Origin: Alloteropsis semialata
Taxonomy: Eukaryota; Streptophyta; Magnoliopsida; Poales; Poaceae
Assembly: GCA_004135705.1 (NCBI GenBank)
Contig: CM014270.1
Span: 1,205,810-1,269,809, forward strand
DNA: 64,000 bases
Reading direction: 5' to 3'
The notes below the pieces were generated by a model. The model did not search any database. It was not told the DNA's origin and was given only the letters and a program-made list of their open reading frames with translations. Both the position numbers and the translations under genes were made by a program. Numbering within the stretch: position 1 is the first letter of the stretch; every line of letters begins with the position of its first letter. Shown in pieces: positions 1 to 11,114 of the stretch.

Positions 1-150
1 GCCATTTGGAGGCACATCGGCGGCACCGTCACCGAGCTCGATGGGTGCAGCGCTGCTGCCCAACAGCTCTGCTGCACCCGCATCATCCACGTCGTCTGCG
101 GCCTCCGGCATGCCCATCATCCTACACTCGTCGTTGTAGGAATGATCCAT
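1..150 (-). CDS. Partial N-terminus of an acidic protein, possibly a hAT transposase
   Basis: An ATG at 150-148 on the minus strand opens a frame of 50 codons that runs off the window start without a stop. The peptide starts MDHSYNDECR and is acidic, rich in Asp, Ala and Gly. I see no domain in this short piece. The only functional hint is context: the DNA upstream of it (to about 1279) is packed with GGCCCGGCACG-type motifs and ends in a TAGTTGGCC-like terminus as in grass hAT elements. On that basis it could be the start of a hAT transposase, before any BED zinc finger. The call is an inference; it could also be an unrelated gene. Confidence 0.35.
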   Translation of the reverse strand, partial: MDHSYNDECRMMGMPEAADDVDDAGAAELLGSSAAPIELGDGAADVPPNG

Positions 151-220
151 CACGGCGTCCGGTTCCTCACGGCGTGCGCCGCACTCGCACGGTGCTTGCA
201 CCGGCCAGCGGCCTGCACAC

Positions 221-540
221 ATGAGAAACAAGAGCAAGAACAAGTGATCAAGAGCAAGAACAAGTGAACAAGAGCAATAACAAGTGAACAAGAACAAGAA
301 CAAGTGGTTACCTGCAACACCGGAGCGCCGGACTAGCCTTCGAGGTCCTGCGCACACGAAAATAAACAGTGAGACAGATCAAGTGAAGATGAGAAACATC
401 AAGTGAAGAGATAGATCAAGAAGATTACAGGGCAGTGGCCGCAGACGGGGTCACGAGAAAGAAGAGAGGAAGCAAGTGAAGAAGACTAGAAGAGCAAGAT
501 CAAGTGAACAAGAACAAGAAGAAGCCAGAAAGGGGGAGGA
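221..540. repeat. Purine-rich imperfect tandem repeat
   Basis: The stretch is almost only A and G with scattered C on the plus strand and repeats the core CAAGAACAAGTG(A/G) many times with variable spacing (about 12 to 18 bp). It is strongly strand-asymmetric. No convincing protein frame runs through it. Confidence 0.6.
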
Positions 541-569
541 GACGGCACGGGCACTGGCACGGGCACGGA

Positions 570-811
570 GTAGCCGGCGGCATAGATCCGGCGACCAGAA
601 GCGGCGAGGAGGTGGCCGGCGGCGTAGATCTGGCCGTCGCACCTCTACTCCTCCAAATCCCCAACCCAAAGGTGGCTAGGGTTTCGGAGGGAGTAGCCGG
701 CGGCGTAGATCCGGCGACCAGAAGTGGCGAGGAGGTGGCCGGCGGCGTAGATCTGGCCGTCGCAACTCTACTCCTCCAAATCCCCAACCCCAAAGGTGGC
801 TAGGGTTTCGG
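570..811. repeat. Two-copy tandem duplication, period about 123 bp
   Basis: Copy 1 (570-691) and copy 2 (693-811) share GTAGCCGGCGGC, GATCCGGCGACCAGAAG, GGTGGCCGGCGGCGTAGATC and GGTGGCTAGGGTTTCGG in the same order with only a few substitutions and a 1-bp indel. It lies inside the presumed hAT element. Confidence 0.8.
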
Positions 812-2276
812 TCGGAGTCGTCGTCGGCGAAGATACGACGGCCACAAGAGGGGAGGAGGTGGACGCCGGCGTAGTTGCGGTCGTGGACGGTGGGAGGAGG
901 TCGCCGACGGCGGGGATCTCGCCGTCGGCGGTGGGGAGGCGAGGCGTGCGAGAGGAGGCGAGACGGAGGGTTTGCGGGGTGACGGATGAGAGAGGGGGCT
1001 GCGGCCGGCTCCCCGCTCCCGGCAGGCCGGCATATACGCCGGGGGTGCGGGCCTGGTGGGCCGCGTGCCTACGGGCCGGCCCACGTGCCGCCCCGTGCCT
1101 GCTCCCGTCGTGCCGGGCTGGGCCGGCACGCCGTGCCGAGGTCGAGGCCCAGGCCCGGCACTACGATCGGGCCGGGCTGGCACGGGCCCATAGGGGGTCG
1201 GGCCGGGCCGGGCCTGTGCCGTGCCAAAAGGTCGTGCCATGGGCCAGCCCATGGGCCTCGGGCCATATGGCCAACTATACTCCCAGCGACACAGCGCCCA
1301 CTCAACGCACTCCATCGATCTTCACGCGCACGTTCGCGCTCTGCTGGCGACCTGGCCGTTCTCCACGGCTCTGAGCCACGCACTCCCCGTGAGAACCGGT
1401 CTCCAGCTGATCCAGAGCCTTGTGCTCCACCGCTTCTGCCGCAAACAGCTACCTAAGCCATCCCTGCATCTCCCTAACAAACTCAGCCAGCATGCAATGC
1501 ACACGTTGCCTGGCTTGATCCACAAACTAACTAACAGAACGCATGCACACACGCATGATGCACGCAACGCAACACATGTGCAAGTCAAGATTAGTGTGCT
1601 AACAGCAGATACACTCTAGAAGTGCAAAACCATGCTCATTTGCTCTCTTCTAGTCGATTTCAGGTGGCTCGGGGACGCGTGGATCGTGGACCGGCGGTGC
1701 GCGGTGTGCGTGCGGCAAGGTGACGGTGCGTGCGGCAAGGTGACAGCGCGCGCGAGCACGGAGCAGCAGCCACGGGCGGCTTCCTTCTTCCCCGTGCGGG
1801 CGGCTCTTCCTCAAGGTCCTCTCCTTCTTCTCCCTCACCTCCGGCCATGGCTGGCTCCAGACGGGCCCCGCGGACGACGGACAGCGCCGGCGCGGTGGGT
1901 AGCGCTAGCGCGCAGGACGGCATCACCGCGCAGGGCGCGGGCAGCATGGGTCCCATGGTCGGCGTGCCACCGGCGGCATAGGTCTGCTTGCGAGTCTCAC
2001 GGGCCTCCTCCCACAGGCCACGGCTCGAGCACCTCGAGCACGCGGCACCGCAGGGGGCGGCCGTGGAGGAGGCAGCAGTGGCGGAGCGGCGGGAAGAGGC
2101 AGCGACCGCAGCACGTTGTACGGTGTGCCGGGAAGAGCTGCGGTGCGAGGAGGCGAAAGAGGAGGCAGCAGCGCAGCGGCACGTACAGGGCGCAGCGTGC
2201 GGCTGCTGCGCTCAAGGAGGAAGCGGCACGCGAGGCGCGTCGAGCGCAGCGGGCCTTGAAGGCTCGCGCGGATGAG

Positions 2277-2651
2277 TGTTATGAGTGATAGCGAATAAAC
2301 GATGAATAAGAACAAATCAAACCGCAAAGGAGACACGAGATTTAACGTGGAAACCCTCCCAATACGAGAGGGAAAAACCACGGGCGCCAGCCAGCAAGAA
2401 CTTCATTATGTCGGGGTTCAGTTACAACGCCAATGCGGCGGCTTACAAGAATATGGATCAATCCCTCGGTGGAAACCCTAACACAGGGTATATAACATGT
2501 ACCCCCCCAGTTGCGTCCTGGCCAAAACGGGGCGAACTGATGGGCCAACTTCAGCCTCCGCTTCGCTCCGGCCCAAGCCTCCCGGCGACGGGCCTCCGCT
2601 TCGCTACGGCAGAAGTTGTCCGCCCAAATAGAATTTGGAACATATCCAACA
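2277..2651 (-). repeat. 3' LTR of the copia element
   Basis: A 375-bp LTR with TG...CA ends on the minus strand. Just upstream (2653-2665 region, minus strand) lies AAGGTGGAGT, a plausible polypurine tract. Its first 89 bp match the 5' LTR remnant at 3865-3953 exactly. Confidence 0.85.
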
Positions 2652-2757
2652 AACTCCACCTTGAGACAAATTCCATCTTGTAGCATAAATCAACATCTTC
2701 ACCCTGAACATATCAACAGCAACAAACAATACTTCTGGCGCCAAATAGCCTCTTGGG

Positions 2758-3864
2758 CTATGCAGTCATACCAACTAAGTTTGAGCAAAGCTCAAACTTA
2801 GCAACAGGAACAGGCTTTGTCAACATATCAGCAGGATTATCATGAGTACTAATCTTGCATACCTTTAACTTACCCTTTTCGATCTCATCACGAACATAAT
2901 GGTACTTGACCTCAATGTGCTTTGTCCTCTCATGAAACACCTGATCTTTGGTGAGACAAATAGCACTCTGACTGTCAGAAAATAGGTTAATGCAAGATTC
3001 AACTCCACAAAGCTCTGCAAACAATCCTTTCAACCAAATCAACTCTTTGGTAGCTTCAGCAATAGCCATATACTTCGCCTCAGTGGTAGATAAAGCAACA
3101 ACAGGCTGCAACACAGCCTTCCAACTCACAGCACAACTGCCAACAGTGAACACATAACCTGTGAGAGACCTTCGCTTATCCAAATCACCAGTATAATCTG
3201 AGTCCACATAACCAATAAGTCCCTTTTCAGTTCTGCCAAACTTCAAACAACAATCTGCCGTCCCTCTGAGATACCTGAAAATCCACTGAACTGCCCTCCA
3301 GTGTTCTTTACCAGGATTAGACATATATCTGCTAACCAAACTCATAGCATAAGATAAATCCGGACGAGAGCAAACCATAGCATACATCAAAGAACCAACA
3401 GCACTGGAATAAGGAACCTTAGACATGAACTCAATATCCTCATCTGTACTAGCACACTGTTTAGCTGACAATTTAAAGTGAGGTGCAATAGGAGTACTAA
3501 CAGACTTTGCATCATGCATGTTGAAACGGTGAAGAACCTTGTCAATGTAATTATGCTGACTAAGAAACAATAAACCAGCCTTTCGGTCTCTAGTAATTTC
3601 CATACCTAGAATTTTCTTAGCAGCACCAAGATCCTTCATGTCGAACTCACTACTCAACAATTTCTTCAATGTAGTGATGTCTTTCCTGCTCTTGGCAGCA
3701 ATCAACATATCATCAACATATAACAGCAAGTATATAGGTGACCCATTAACATGCTTCATGTAAACACAGCTATCATGTTTAGACCTCTTAAAGCCATGTG
3801 ACAACATAAATGAATCAAACCTTTTATACCACTGCCGAGGAGACTGCTTCAAACCATACAAACC
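2758..3864 (-). pseudogene. Copia pol remnant: C-terminal reverse transcriptase and RNase H
   Basis: An open frame of roughly 370 codons encodes the back half of a Ty1/copia polyprotein. It enters at GLKQSPRQWYKRFD, followed by the catalytic YVDD box, the LGMEI and SRPDLSYA motifs, the RNase H segment (GYVDSDYTGD, ALSTTEAKYMA), and the usual end with NPADMLTKPV. The stop is at 2758-2760. Gag, protease, integrase and the front of RT are deleted, so it has no start of its own and could not support transposition. The frame is still open, suggesting that the insertion is not ancient. Confidence 0.92.
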
Positions 3865-4479
3865 TCGCTCCGGCCCAAGCCTCCCGGCGACGGGCCTCCG
3901 CTTCGCTACGGCAGAAGTTGTCCGCCCAAATAGAATTTGGAACATATCCAACAATGAGGAGGCTACGCGACGACGAGCCACGGAAGGCGGCTGCGGCTCG
4001 AGCGGCGCGCGTGGCAGCCGCGGAGGCAGCCGAGGCGCGCGTAGTCGAAGCCGTGCGCAAGACTGCGACGTCGCCTACAGAAGCCGCTGCCTTGGAGCGG
4101 AAGGCAGAGAATCTTGCGGCACAGCTGGCCCAGACCGATGAGCCAGTGGCGCAGGCGGAGGAGCGGCGCAGACGCCACCGCCTGAGGCGCGTGCAGGAGC
4201 AGCCCTGCAAGAGGAGGAGATGATGTGCACGGTGCAAGGCGGTGAGCGCGTGGTGTCGACCGTAGGTGCTGAGGTGCAGGGAGACTGTCCCGAGCCGCAG
4301 GGCGGTCAACAGGACATGCCCACAGAGGAGCTGGAAAGTGGGCACAGGGCATCGACTGTCAGCACCGAGGCGCAGGGTGACCGTCCCGAGTCACAGGGCG
4401 ACCAGCAGGAGGTGCCCATAGATGCGCAAGAAGAGGATGAGGTGCGAAGGAGGACGAAGGAGTAGGCCGCGACGCAGGA

Positions 4480-4735
4480 GGCGGCTCCGTTCACAGTGAG
4501 CGTCCTCGGAGCCGGAGGAGCTCGATCCCCAACTCCGACCTCGACTCTGAGGTGCGGAGTAGCAGGCCGCGGCGCAGGAGGCGTAGGCGGGCCAACACCG
4601 GGGCAACAAGCATCCTCGGAGCTGGAGGAGCTCCGTCCCCGACTTCGACCTGGACTCTGAGGTGCAGAGGACGCGGGAGAAGCAGGCCACGGCGCAGGAG
4701 ACGCAGGCGGGCCAACACCGGGACGACACCATCCT
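4480..4735. repeat. Imperfect GC-rich tandem repeat, about 118 bp
   Basis: The words GCAGGCCGCGGCGCAGGAG, GCGGGCCAACACCGGG and CATCCTCGGAGC recur with the same spacing in two and a half copies. It lies inside the degenerate gag-like region and would encode an Arg-rich or Ala/Gln-rich repeat depending on frame. Confidence 0.6.
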
Positions 4736-5159
4736 CGACTTCGACCTTGCGCTCCGACCCCAACTGCGACCGGCGCACGCGGAGGCGCCGAGTGCGCCGC
4801 CATCGGCGAGCACGAGGTCGCGACAAGCCTTCACCTCGCAAGCCTGTCAACATCGGTGGCAAGCTCTACTTCACCCAGAAGCAGTGGCTCGTTCACCAGA
4901 AGAAGCAAAAGAAGGGGGAGCTTTCGCCACCCAGGGTAGCACCGTCGGCGATCGCAAGACCACCCGGGACGACACGTGCTACAACTGCGGCAGGACCGCG
5001 CAAGGAGCGCTAGACGCCCAAGGCGTGAGCTGCCTCGGCGCCGCCGTTGTTAAGCGAGGGAGTGCCGCCAGCCGTCAAGTGGGGGAATGCCACTCGGTCG
5101 GAGCTGTGGCTCCATTGTTAGAGCAATTGATCTCCCAATCCTTTAAGCAAATCATTAAA

Positions 5160-7458
5160 TGTTAATTATTATCATCATATGAGCATTAGCATTTACATAT
5201 GGTCATTTAGCAACTAATCATTTTTAATTGGCTTTTGCTCATATATGATATGATCTTTACCTTTAAAGTGCATTCTATTAAGGGCTTATGCAATTTTTGC
5301 ATTTAAATAATAATAAACAGCATAAACATGAGAAGTATGAAAAATTATACCCAAATTCAGTTGGAAATGTTAGACGAATCATTTTTGAGTTACAAACATG
5401 TTTGAATGCTGTAACTCCAAAATTAAGCTGGTCACCATTTCTGAAAGTTGTAGGTGGATGTGTGATCTACAATTTTGGTATACATTTTAAGTATAGGTTA
5501 TGCACAAATTTGGAGATTTCATCAGCCGAATTTCATGAGTTCAACTGCGCACACACATACACTTTTACTGAACTCATTTCTGAATGCTCGTTTCAGTCGG
5601 TCATGGCCGACCGACGGGAGAGAGCACCGACACGCGGCGTCGAGGTTCTGCCGATGCGCCGTGGTGAGGACACGGCGATGTCCAACACGCCCTTTCTTTC
5701 ACTCTCGCTCTCTCTCCTCGACCAAGCCGTATTGGTGGGTTTAGTTTGAGGCCAGCCGTATGCAGTTTGGGCCACTGGGTTTAAACGAGCCCATACATGC
5801 AATGCCACCGACGGGGAAGATGATGTCGAGGGCCCAGCCCAAGGGCATGAGACCCATTTGCAACTGGCCGGCCTATATGGCCCAGACAAGGACTTTGTCA
5901 ACTATTCAGTGTGCTGAATAATCTTAAAAAAATATATCGGTGCTTTTGTCTTCTCGTTGATCCCTTGAATACATGTTGCAATCCATCTTCAATTCGGTTT
6001 TTTTTCCGAAAAAGGAATTAAAATTACAGCGTTAATTGCACCAACTGTTGAAGACGAGACCCAGGAAGTGAAGTGATAATGTTGTAAACTTTGTAATGTA
6101 ACTCTTCGATACATACATTCAGGTAGGGGCTAGGGTACCGTACATGCACGTGACATATGATCGGTTGGCTTGGCTCGCTACAAACTTTAATTTTGACACA
6201 GTAACGGCACGCAACCATGCATATCATCTTTTGTCTTATTGCTCCATCGACCAGGAAACAAAAGGACCCAATGCAATTAATGCATCAAGGACACTCCCCA
6301 ACAACTGCGTACACGTCTCGGCCTCTGCCTGCTGATGGCCTGATGCCGTGATGCCTCCAGCATAGCTGCTGCTGCTGCAGGACGACAGCATGCCACTTGC
6401 TTGAAAGAAAGAAACTCACATGCTTGGCTTCACGTTCAGCCGTGTGGCAATCTTCACCCCCAGCGACGCGTCGCACTGCATCCGATGGATTCAAGCAGCA
6501 GCAAAGATTAGTACGCTTTCCATCTATCATCACCACATGATCGACACACTCAGAAGCAGGACAAATTAGTGTAATTAAATCAGCGATGATGGCTTGGTAG
6601 CTAGGTACTAGAGCTGGTACTACGTACTACATGTGTATTGTCTTGCAAATTGAATGAATTGTGGTAGCTAGGCATATATTCGAACACCTATCGCGTACTA
6701 CTGTAGGTACACGGTAAAAAAGACGTTGAAATTGAATGGATTGTGCGTGCTAGACATATATCTTTTGAAGCACTTATCCTACTGTAGCTTTGGTACACAC
6801 AGTACCAAAAGAAGTTAAAAAAAAGTTGTGATCCATTATTTTTGTTTTGAATCTGAATGTTATATTATTGGAGAAAATAAATAAAGTGGGCAATCGATCA
6901 TGCATATATCTACCCCACTTATCACATGTTCCCATCATGCTACAGTAGGAAATCAAGATATTTTGTTGTTGCAGTGAGAAAAAGAACAAGGATCCAGAAA
7001 GTTGAAAAGTGGTGAAAACTTTTTGCATTGAAAAGCGTGTTCTGTGAGAGGGAGCACGGTGTCAGTGTGAAAACTTTTTTGATAACTTTAGAAAGTTGCT
7101 GAAATTGAACAGGCCCAATCATTGCGGTGTGGAGACCGGCCGGAGGCCAGAGGCCCAAACACACCGCTTGTTGCATGCACCGCCGCGATCGAAAATATCT
7201 TATCCATCGCCTAGCTAGCGGCTACGCCTGCCTGCCGCCTTAGCTGCATCATCGACCGGCGATCGGTCCTTGGATCGATCATACATCCATGCCCGTCTTT
7301 AACTTTAATTTTAGGAAAAGTCTAAACTACCCCTTTAACTATAATCAAAAGTCTAAATAACCTCTGAACTATATTTTAGTTCAATTTACTCCCACAATTT
7401 TGCCGATTGGTCCAACTTACCCTAAAATTACGTCAATTACGTACTGACCGTAAGATTC
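5160..7458. other. Intergenic, AT-rich, no gene seen
   Basis: No protein-coding frame with recognisable content. Around 6985-7110 the words AAGTGGTGAAAA, GAAAAGCGTG, CTGTGAGAG and GAGCACGGTGTCAG match in order the small MITE at 54957-55076, so an older member of that family lies here, with poorly preserved ends. From about 7313 a low-GC segment (AAAGTCTAAACTACCCC...) is also repeat-like. Confidence 0.6.
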
Positions 7459-8697
7459 TTTTTTTTTTGAAATAAACGGCAGGAGCACTGCCACATCATA
7501 TAAGAAGAAGAAGCAATCGTACATAACGCGCCGAAGCGAACACCACCACTACACAAACAACTCACACAAACGACGCACACAACAAAACACTACACCACCA
7601 CAATCCGGGAGAGGAGCCAAAAGAAGCCACCGCGAACTGCGCCGTCGTCGCCAACGCTGTGCCACACCGAGTTGCGGCCCGCTGCAAGCCCTGAGCGGCA
7701 ACCCGCGACTCTTCCACCATAGGAGTATCACCCTCAAGCCACACACAAGATCGTCGATCTCCCTGTCCCAGTGGATCTTCAGCACAACACTCCCGTCGCA
7801 GCGCCGATGAAAAACACTGATCCTGGCCACTCTGCGTGGGGACCTCGCCTCACCCATCGCCTCGCACTCCTCTGCCAAGGACTCAGATATCTGAAACTGC
7901 TAAGAGAACCACACCTCCGACCAGCCGTAACCGGGATCCCCACAATACCATGGGCGACAGCTCAAGACCTCCAGCACCCATGGGTCCTCCGCACCATCCT
8001 GCCAACATGGACCATGCGCACCTCCTCTGTCGCTCCGCGCCGGTCTAGCCAAGACGAGTCTCAGATGCGGCGCCTCCAACGAGGTCACGACGCCAATGGC
8101 GCCGCCGTCGCACGTCCAAAGATCGACAGGGTTCACACCCTAGAGAACCCCGTGCATTAGGAACATGGTGCCTCGCAATGGTGCCTCCAGCGGGAAGCAC
8201 GACACCACAAGGGCGCCGCCACCATCGCCACCGACACTAATTGTTAGTGAAGGCTTTCGCCTGACTCAGCACCATGCCTGCCGCACGCTCTTGGCCAAGC
8301 CAGCAAGTCTGCTTCCCGTCGCCTCCACATTGCCTCAACCGGAAGAAGCCCGGCGTAGCCCGAAGCACTACCACAGCGCCACCAGCATGCACCCAAGCCT
8401 CCCAGCCCCACCACCACGGTGGTGCCGGACCGGAAACGCCGACGAGGAGAGCAGCAGCCATGCCGCCCACGCGCAGAACACCTCCAGCCCGACCCTCACC
8501 AAGCCAATCATGGCCCACGAGAGGCGGAGCCGGCGGCAACCGNCTCCGCCACCGCCGCCGCGGGGACGGCCCGCGCCGGCGAGCGAGCCCCGGCCGCGCC
8601 CACCCTGATCCGCAAGAGCCGGAGGAGCCCGGCGGCGGCTAGGGTTTGAGTGGTGGGAAGGGGAGGTCGGGAGAGTAGAAACCTACGGTGGGTTATC
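7459..8697 (-). mobile_element. L1-like non-LTR retroposon with target-site duplication
   Basis: Read on the minus strand the insert starts near 8697 with a CT-rich leader and AAACCCTAGCCGCCGCC, and ends with CTCCTGCCGTTTATTTC followed by a poly(A) of about nine bases (poly-T at 7459-7468 on the plus strand). It is bracketed by near-identical 16-mers ACTGACCGTAAGATTC (7443-7458) and ACTGACCTTAAAATTC (8698-8713), with two mismatches. That is the length and position expected of a LINE-type duplication. At about 1.24 kb it has no reverse transcriptase, so it is a non-autonomous or internally deleted copy. A 109-codon frame (7549-7878) gives no recognisable domain. Confidence 0.65.
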
Positions 8698-8713
8698 ACT
8701 GACCTTAAAATTC

Positions 8714-11100
8714 GAGATACGGTCAATTACGTCAATTACGGCGGTCAACTTACGCAATTCGAGAGACGATACTGTCGTCAATTACGTACTGACGAAGAAC
8801 GATGCATGTTTTAGTTCATCCTTCTTAATTCCTACAAGAGAAATTCTTTTATATATGCATGCCTCGATGATCGATGCTTCAGAAACTGCGGCGCTACACG
8901 ACCCACTTTTTTTTATTAAGTATTCAGAAGATATAATGCATGCATGGTTGCAGGCTTGCAGCTAGCTAGCTAGCCGTGCATGCACGCCAAGATCCAAGCA
9001 TGACTCATCAGGCAGCAGCAGTGAGCTGTGCGGTGCAACGACAAGGAGATGAATAGCTAGCAGACGCCCGGCCGGCCGGGCTCATCAGCGTTGTCTCTTG
9101 GCTAGCGCGCAGCTGGGCCGGCCGACGGCGGCTAGCATGGGCAATTGGGCATGGCCGGACCACCATGACCATCCCGGCGCGCCATTGGCCGGATGGCCGG
9201 GGTGTGTGCTGGATCCATCATCCAATCAAGCTCCAGTAGTCACTATAGCTAACTCTCATGTCTCATCCAATCTACCGTTGGAATAATCCTGGGATCGAGC
9301 TGGCTGACGAGTGGGGTTTAGGATGGAAGAAAGAAGATCGATCGATCTGTATAGCATGCAGTCCACTTCGTGTTGTGAAGATGTGTCCGGTGGGCAATGC
9401 AAAACGCGCACGCGCGTGCTTCGGAAGAATGAGCGCACGGACAAAGCTTTCACCTTTTATTTTAATATGTCACCATTCATCATATTCAAAAGTTTATTGT
9501 AAATATGTGAAAAGACAAGCTATTAAGATATACTTTTGTTGATAAAGTAGGTTACAAACAAAATAAACGATATATTTAAGTAAATTTTTGAATAAATTGA
9601 ACGGTCAAACATTATGACCAAAAATCAAGAGTGAGAGATATTTCGAATATTGCCGCGCGATTCGCTAGCCATCTCTTCGTGACATGACATGCATGCTGTT
9701 CATTATCTTCTCAGGGGGAATTAAATTAAGCTAGAAATATTGAGTCAGCCATTTCAGCTAGCTCTCCCAAAAGTGGTTGTTTTGGTGCACATGCATTGTC
9801 CCAATCCACACACGCTCGGATTGCACTCTTTTAGCCAGTAACCTCCGACCAAATCAGGGCCGGGTTAAATATTTTGGTTTTCGGGTTTCAGAGATGTTGT
9901 GTTGGGCTCAAGTTCCAGATTTGACAATTGTTAAGTCTCCCACCTGCTGTGTGTGTAATTCCTGATGGCCCATCCATCATATGCGCGCGCGTTTCAGAAA
10001 GTTAGTTCTCCGAGATATAAAACTTTCAGTGGGAGTATGTCATGGTATATGCTTCTCCGAAAATAAGCAGTCTTCCTTCTCGTAGCAGGAGTCAGAAATG
10101 AATCAGCCAAGGCCACGTAATCTCTCCTCCAGTCCTCCTATCCTCATGGGCTACTACAGTACTACACTATTTGCTATGGGCTATACAGCGTCAGCCATTT
10201 GAGGCCCAGCTCTAGACTACTTGGGCTGGGTCGGCTTGGCCTTTTACGCACAAGTTGTTGATTCTGTCCTCCATTTTTGGATGCTCTGCTACCGGACTTT
10301 TGTTGCCGGCAAATCATGCTCTTCTCACCATTTTTAAGCGATGGATGACACACGTCTCTCTTCTTATTCAACTTAATGATTTAAATTTTTCGGGATTTGT
10401 ATTCAACTTAATGATTTAAAATTTTCAAACGGATTTGTTTAATCTCTCAAAAGCAGCAGCCGCCCCATGATCATCCTTCTCCAGTACCATCACGACGCCT
10501 TAGATATCCCTTTTTCCATTCTTTCCTCCCATCTGCAAAAATACATCCAAGTCGTTTCCTTGAACGGATGAATGGCGAAACGGATTATGTCAGCAGCCAA
10601 ACCACATGCTCATCCTTCTCTACCATCACCCATCTCCACAGATCTGCAAGTCGTTGGCTTTGATGACGTTCGACGGTAGTTCCATGCATATGGATCATCT
10701 TTTGGTTTATCAAATTCAGTTTCCACAAAGGGAAAAACAACCCAGCAAAACCCGGCATGTTATACTTCTTAGCAAAGATGAATTCGACCGGGGGTTGTGC
10801 TCACAACAATCAGCTTACTTCGACCATCAACATTTCGCCAGATTCATAAAGTGCTACACTTAACTAGCAGAGGCAACACAAAAGATAAATTCCAAAGCAT
10901 CCTTTTTTTCTTCACATAAATTCCCGCGAATCCACTATAACAACAAGAAAAATCACGAAGTAAAACAAACAGAGTTCTACACTCAGCAGACTACAGCAGC
11001 AGCAGCAATTCACCCATTCAGAAGAAGGAAGATTAGTGTCCGTGACCGCCGGCCCCATGAGTCAATTCATATGCCCCCTAAACACCATTACAAAATTTGG
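8714..11100. other. Intergenic, no gene seen
   Basis: AT-rich with scattered CATGCATG palindromes. A 21-bp direct repeat (TATTCAACTTAATGATTTAA core) lies at 10365-10385 and 10400-10420. The last ~200 bp should be 3' UTR of the BiP gene, which is transcribed towards it. Confidence 0.55.
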
Positions 11101-11114
11101 CTTTCCGGCATCAT

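Larger units (their letters stand above)
1..1279 (-). mobile_element. Terminal part of a hAT-like DNA transposon
   Basis: Between about 1015 and 1265 the sequence is dominated by direct and inverted copies of GGGCCGG, GGCCCGGCACG and CGTGCCGGGC, the subterminal repeat style of grass hAT elements. Read on the minus strand, the block begins near 1279 with TATAGTTGGCCATATGGCCC, resembling the TAG-GTTGGCC ends of this group. The 8-bp target duplication cannot be checked because the other end lies outside the window. The interior holds purine-rich repeats and a 123-bp tandem duplication. Confidence 0.4.
2277..3953 (-). mobile_element. Internally deleted Ty1/copia retrotransposon with intact target duplication
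   Basis: The element lies on the minus strand. It begins TGTTGGATATG at 3953 and ends ATAACA at 2277, flanked on both sides by the same 5 bp, ATGAG (2272-2276 and 3954-3958). The 3' LTR is complete (2277-2651). The 5' LTR keeps only its first 89 bp (3865-3953), identical to the 3' LTR, and then jumps directly into the reverse transcriptase domain. The rest of the 5' LTR, primer-binding site, gag, protease, integrase and the start of RT are missing. A short TCGCT match sits at the junction. The intact duplication shows the insertion was normal and that the loss was internal. Confidence 0.9.
1632..5160 (+). mobile_element. Degenerate gag-like retroelement, split by a copia insertion
   Basis: The GC-rich plus strand encodes Ala/Arg/Glu-rich, coiled-coil-like peptides on both sides of the copia element at 2277-3953. 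Removing that insertion joins the two flanks. Further on are a repeated acidic segment (4250-4450), a run reading QKQWLVHQKKQKKGE near 4880-4918, and a CYNCGR half zinc knuckle near 4978, an order typical of retrotransposon gag. Frameshifts separate these pieces, so nothing here is functional. A GTGGGGGAATG tract near 5079 and TGTTAGAGC at about 5116 could be a polypurine tract and LTR start, but I could not find the second LTR. Element family is not determined. Confidence 0.45.

Noticed and set aside
796..1456. Several overlapping 100-190-codon frames
   Set aside because: They come from high GC content in the hAT-like terminal region. All frames and strands are open and none shows a domain.
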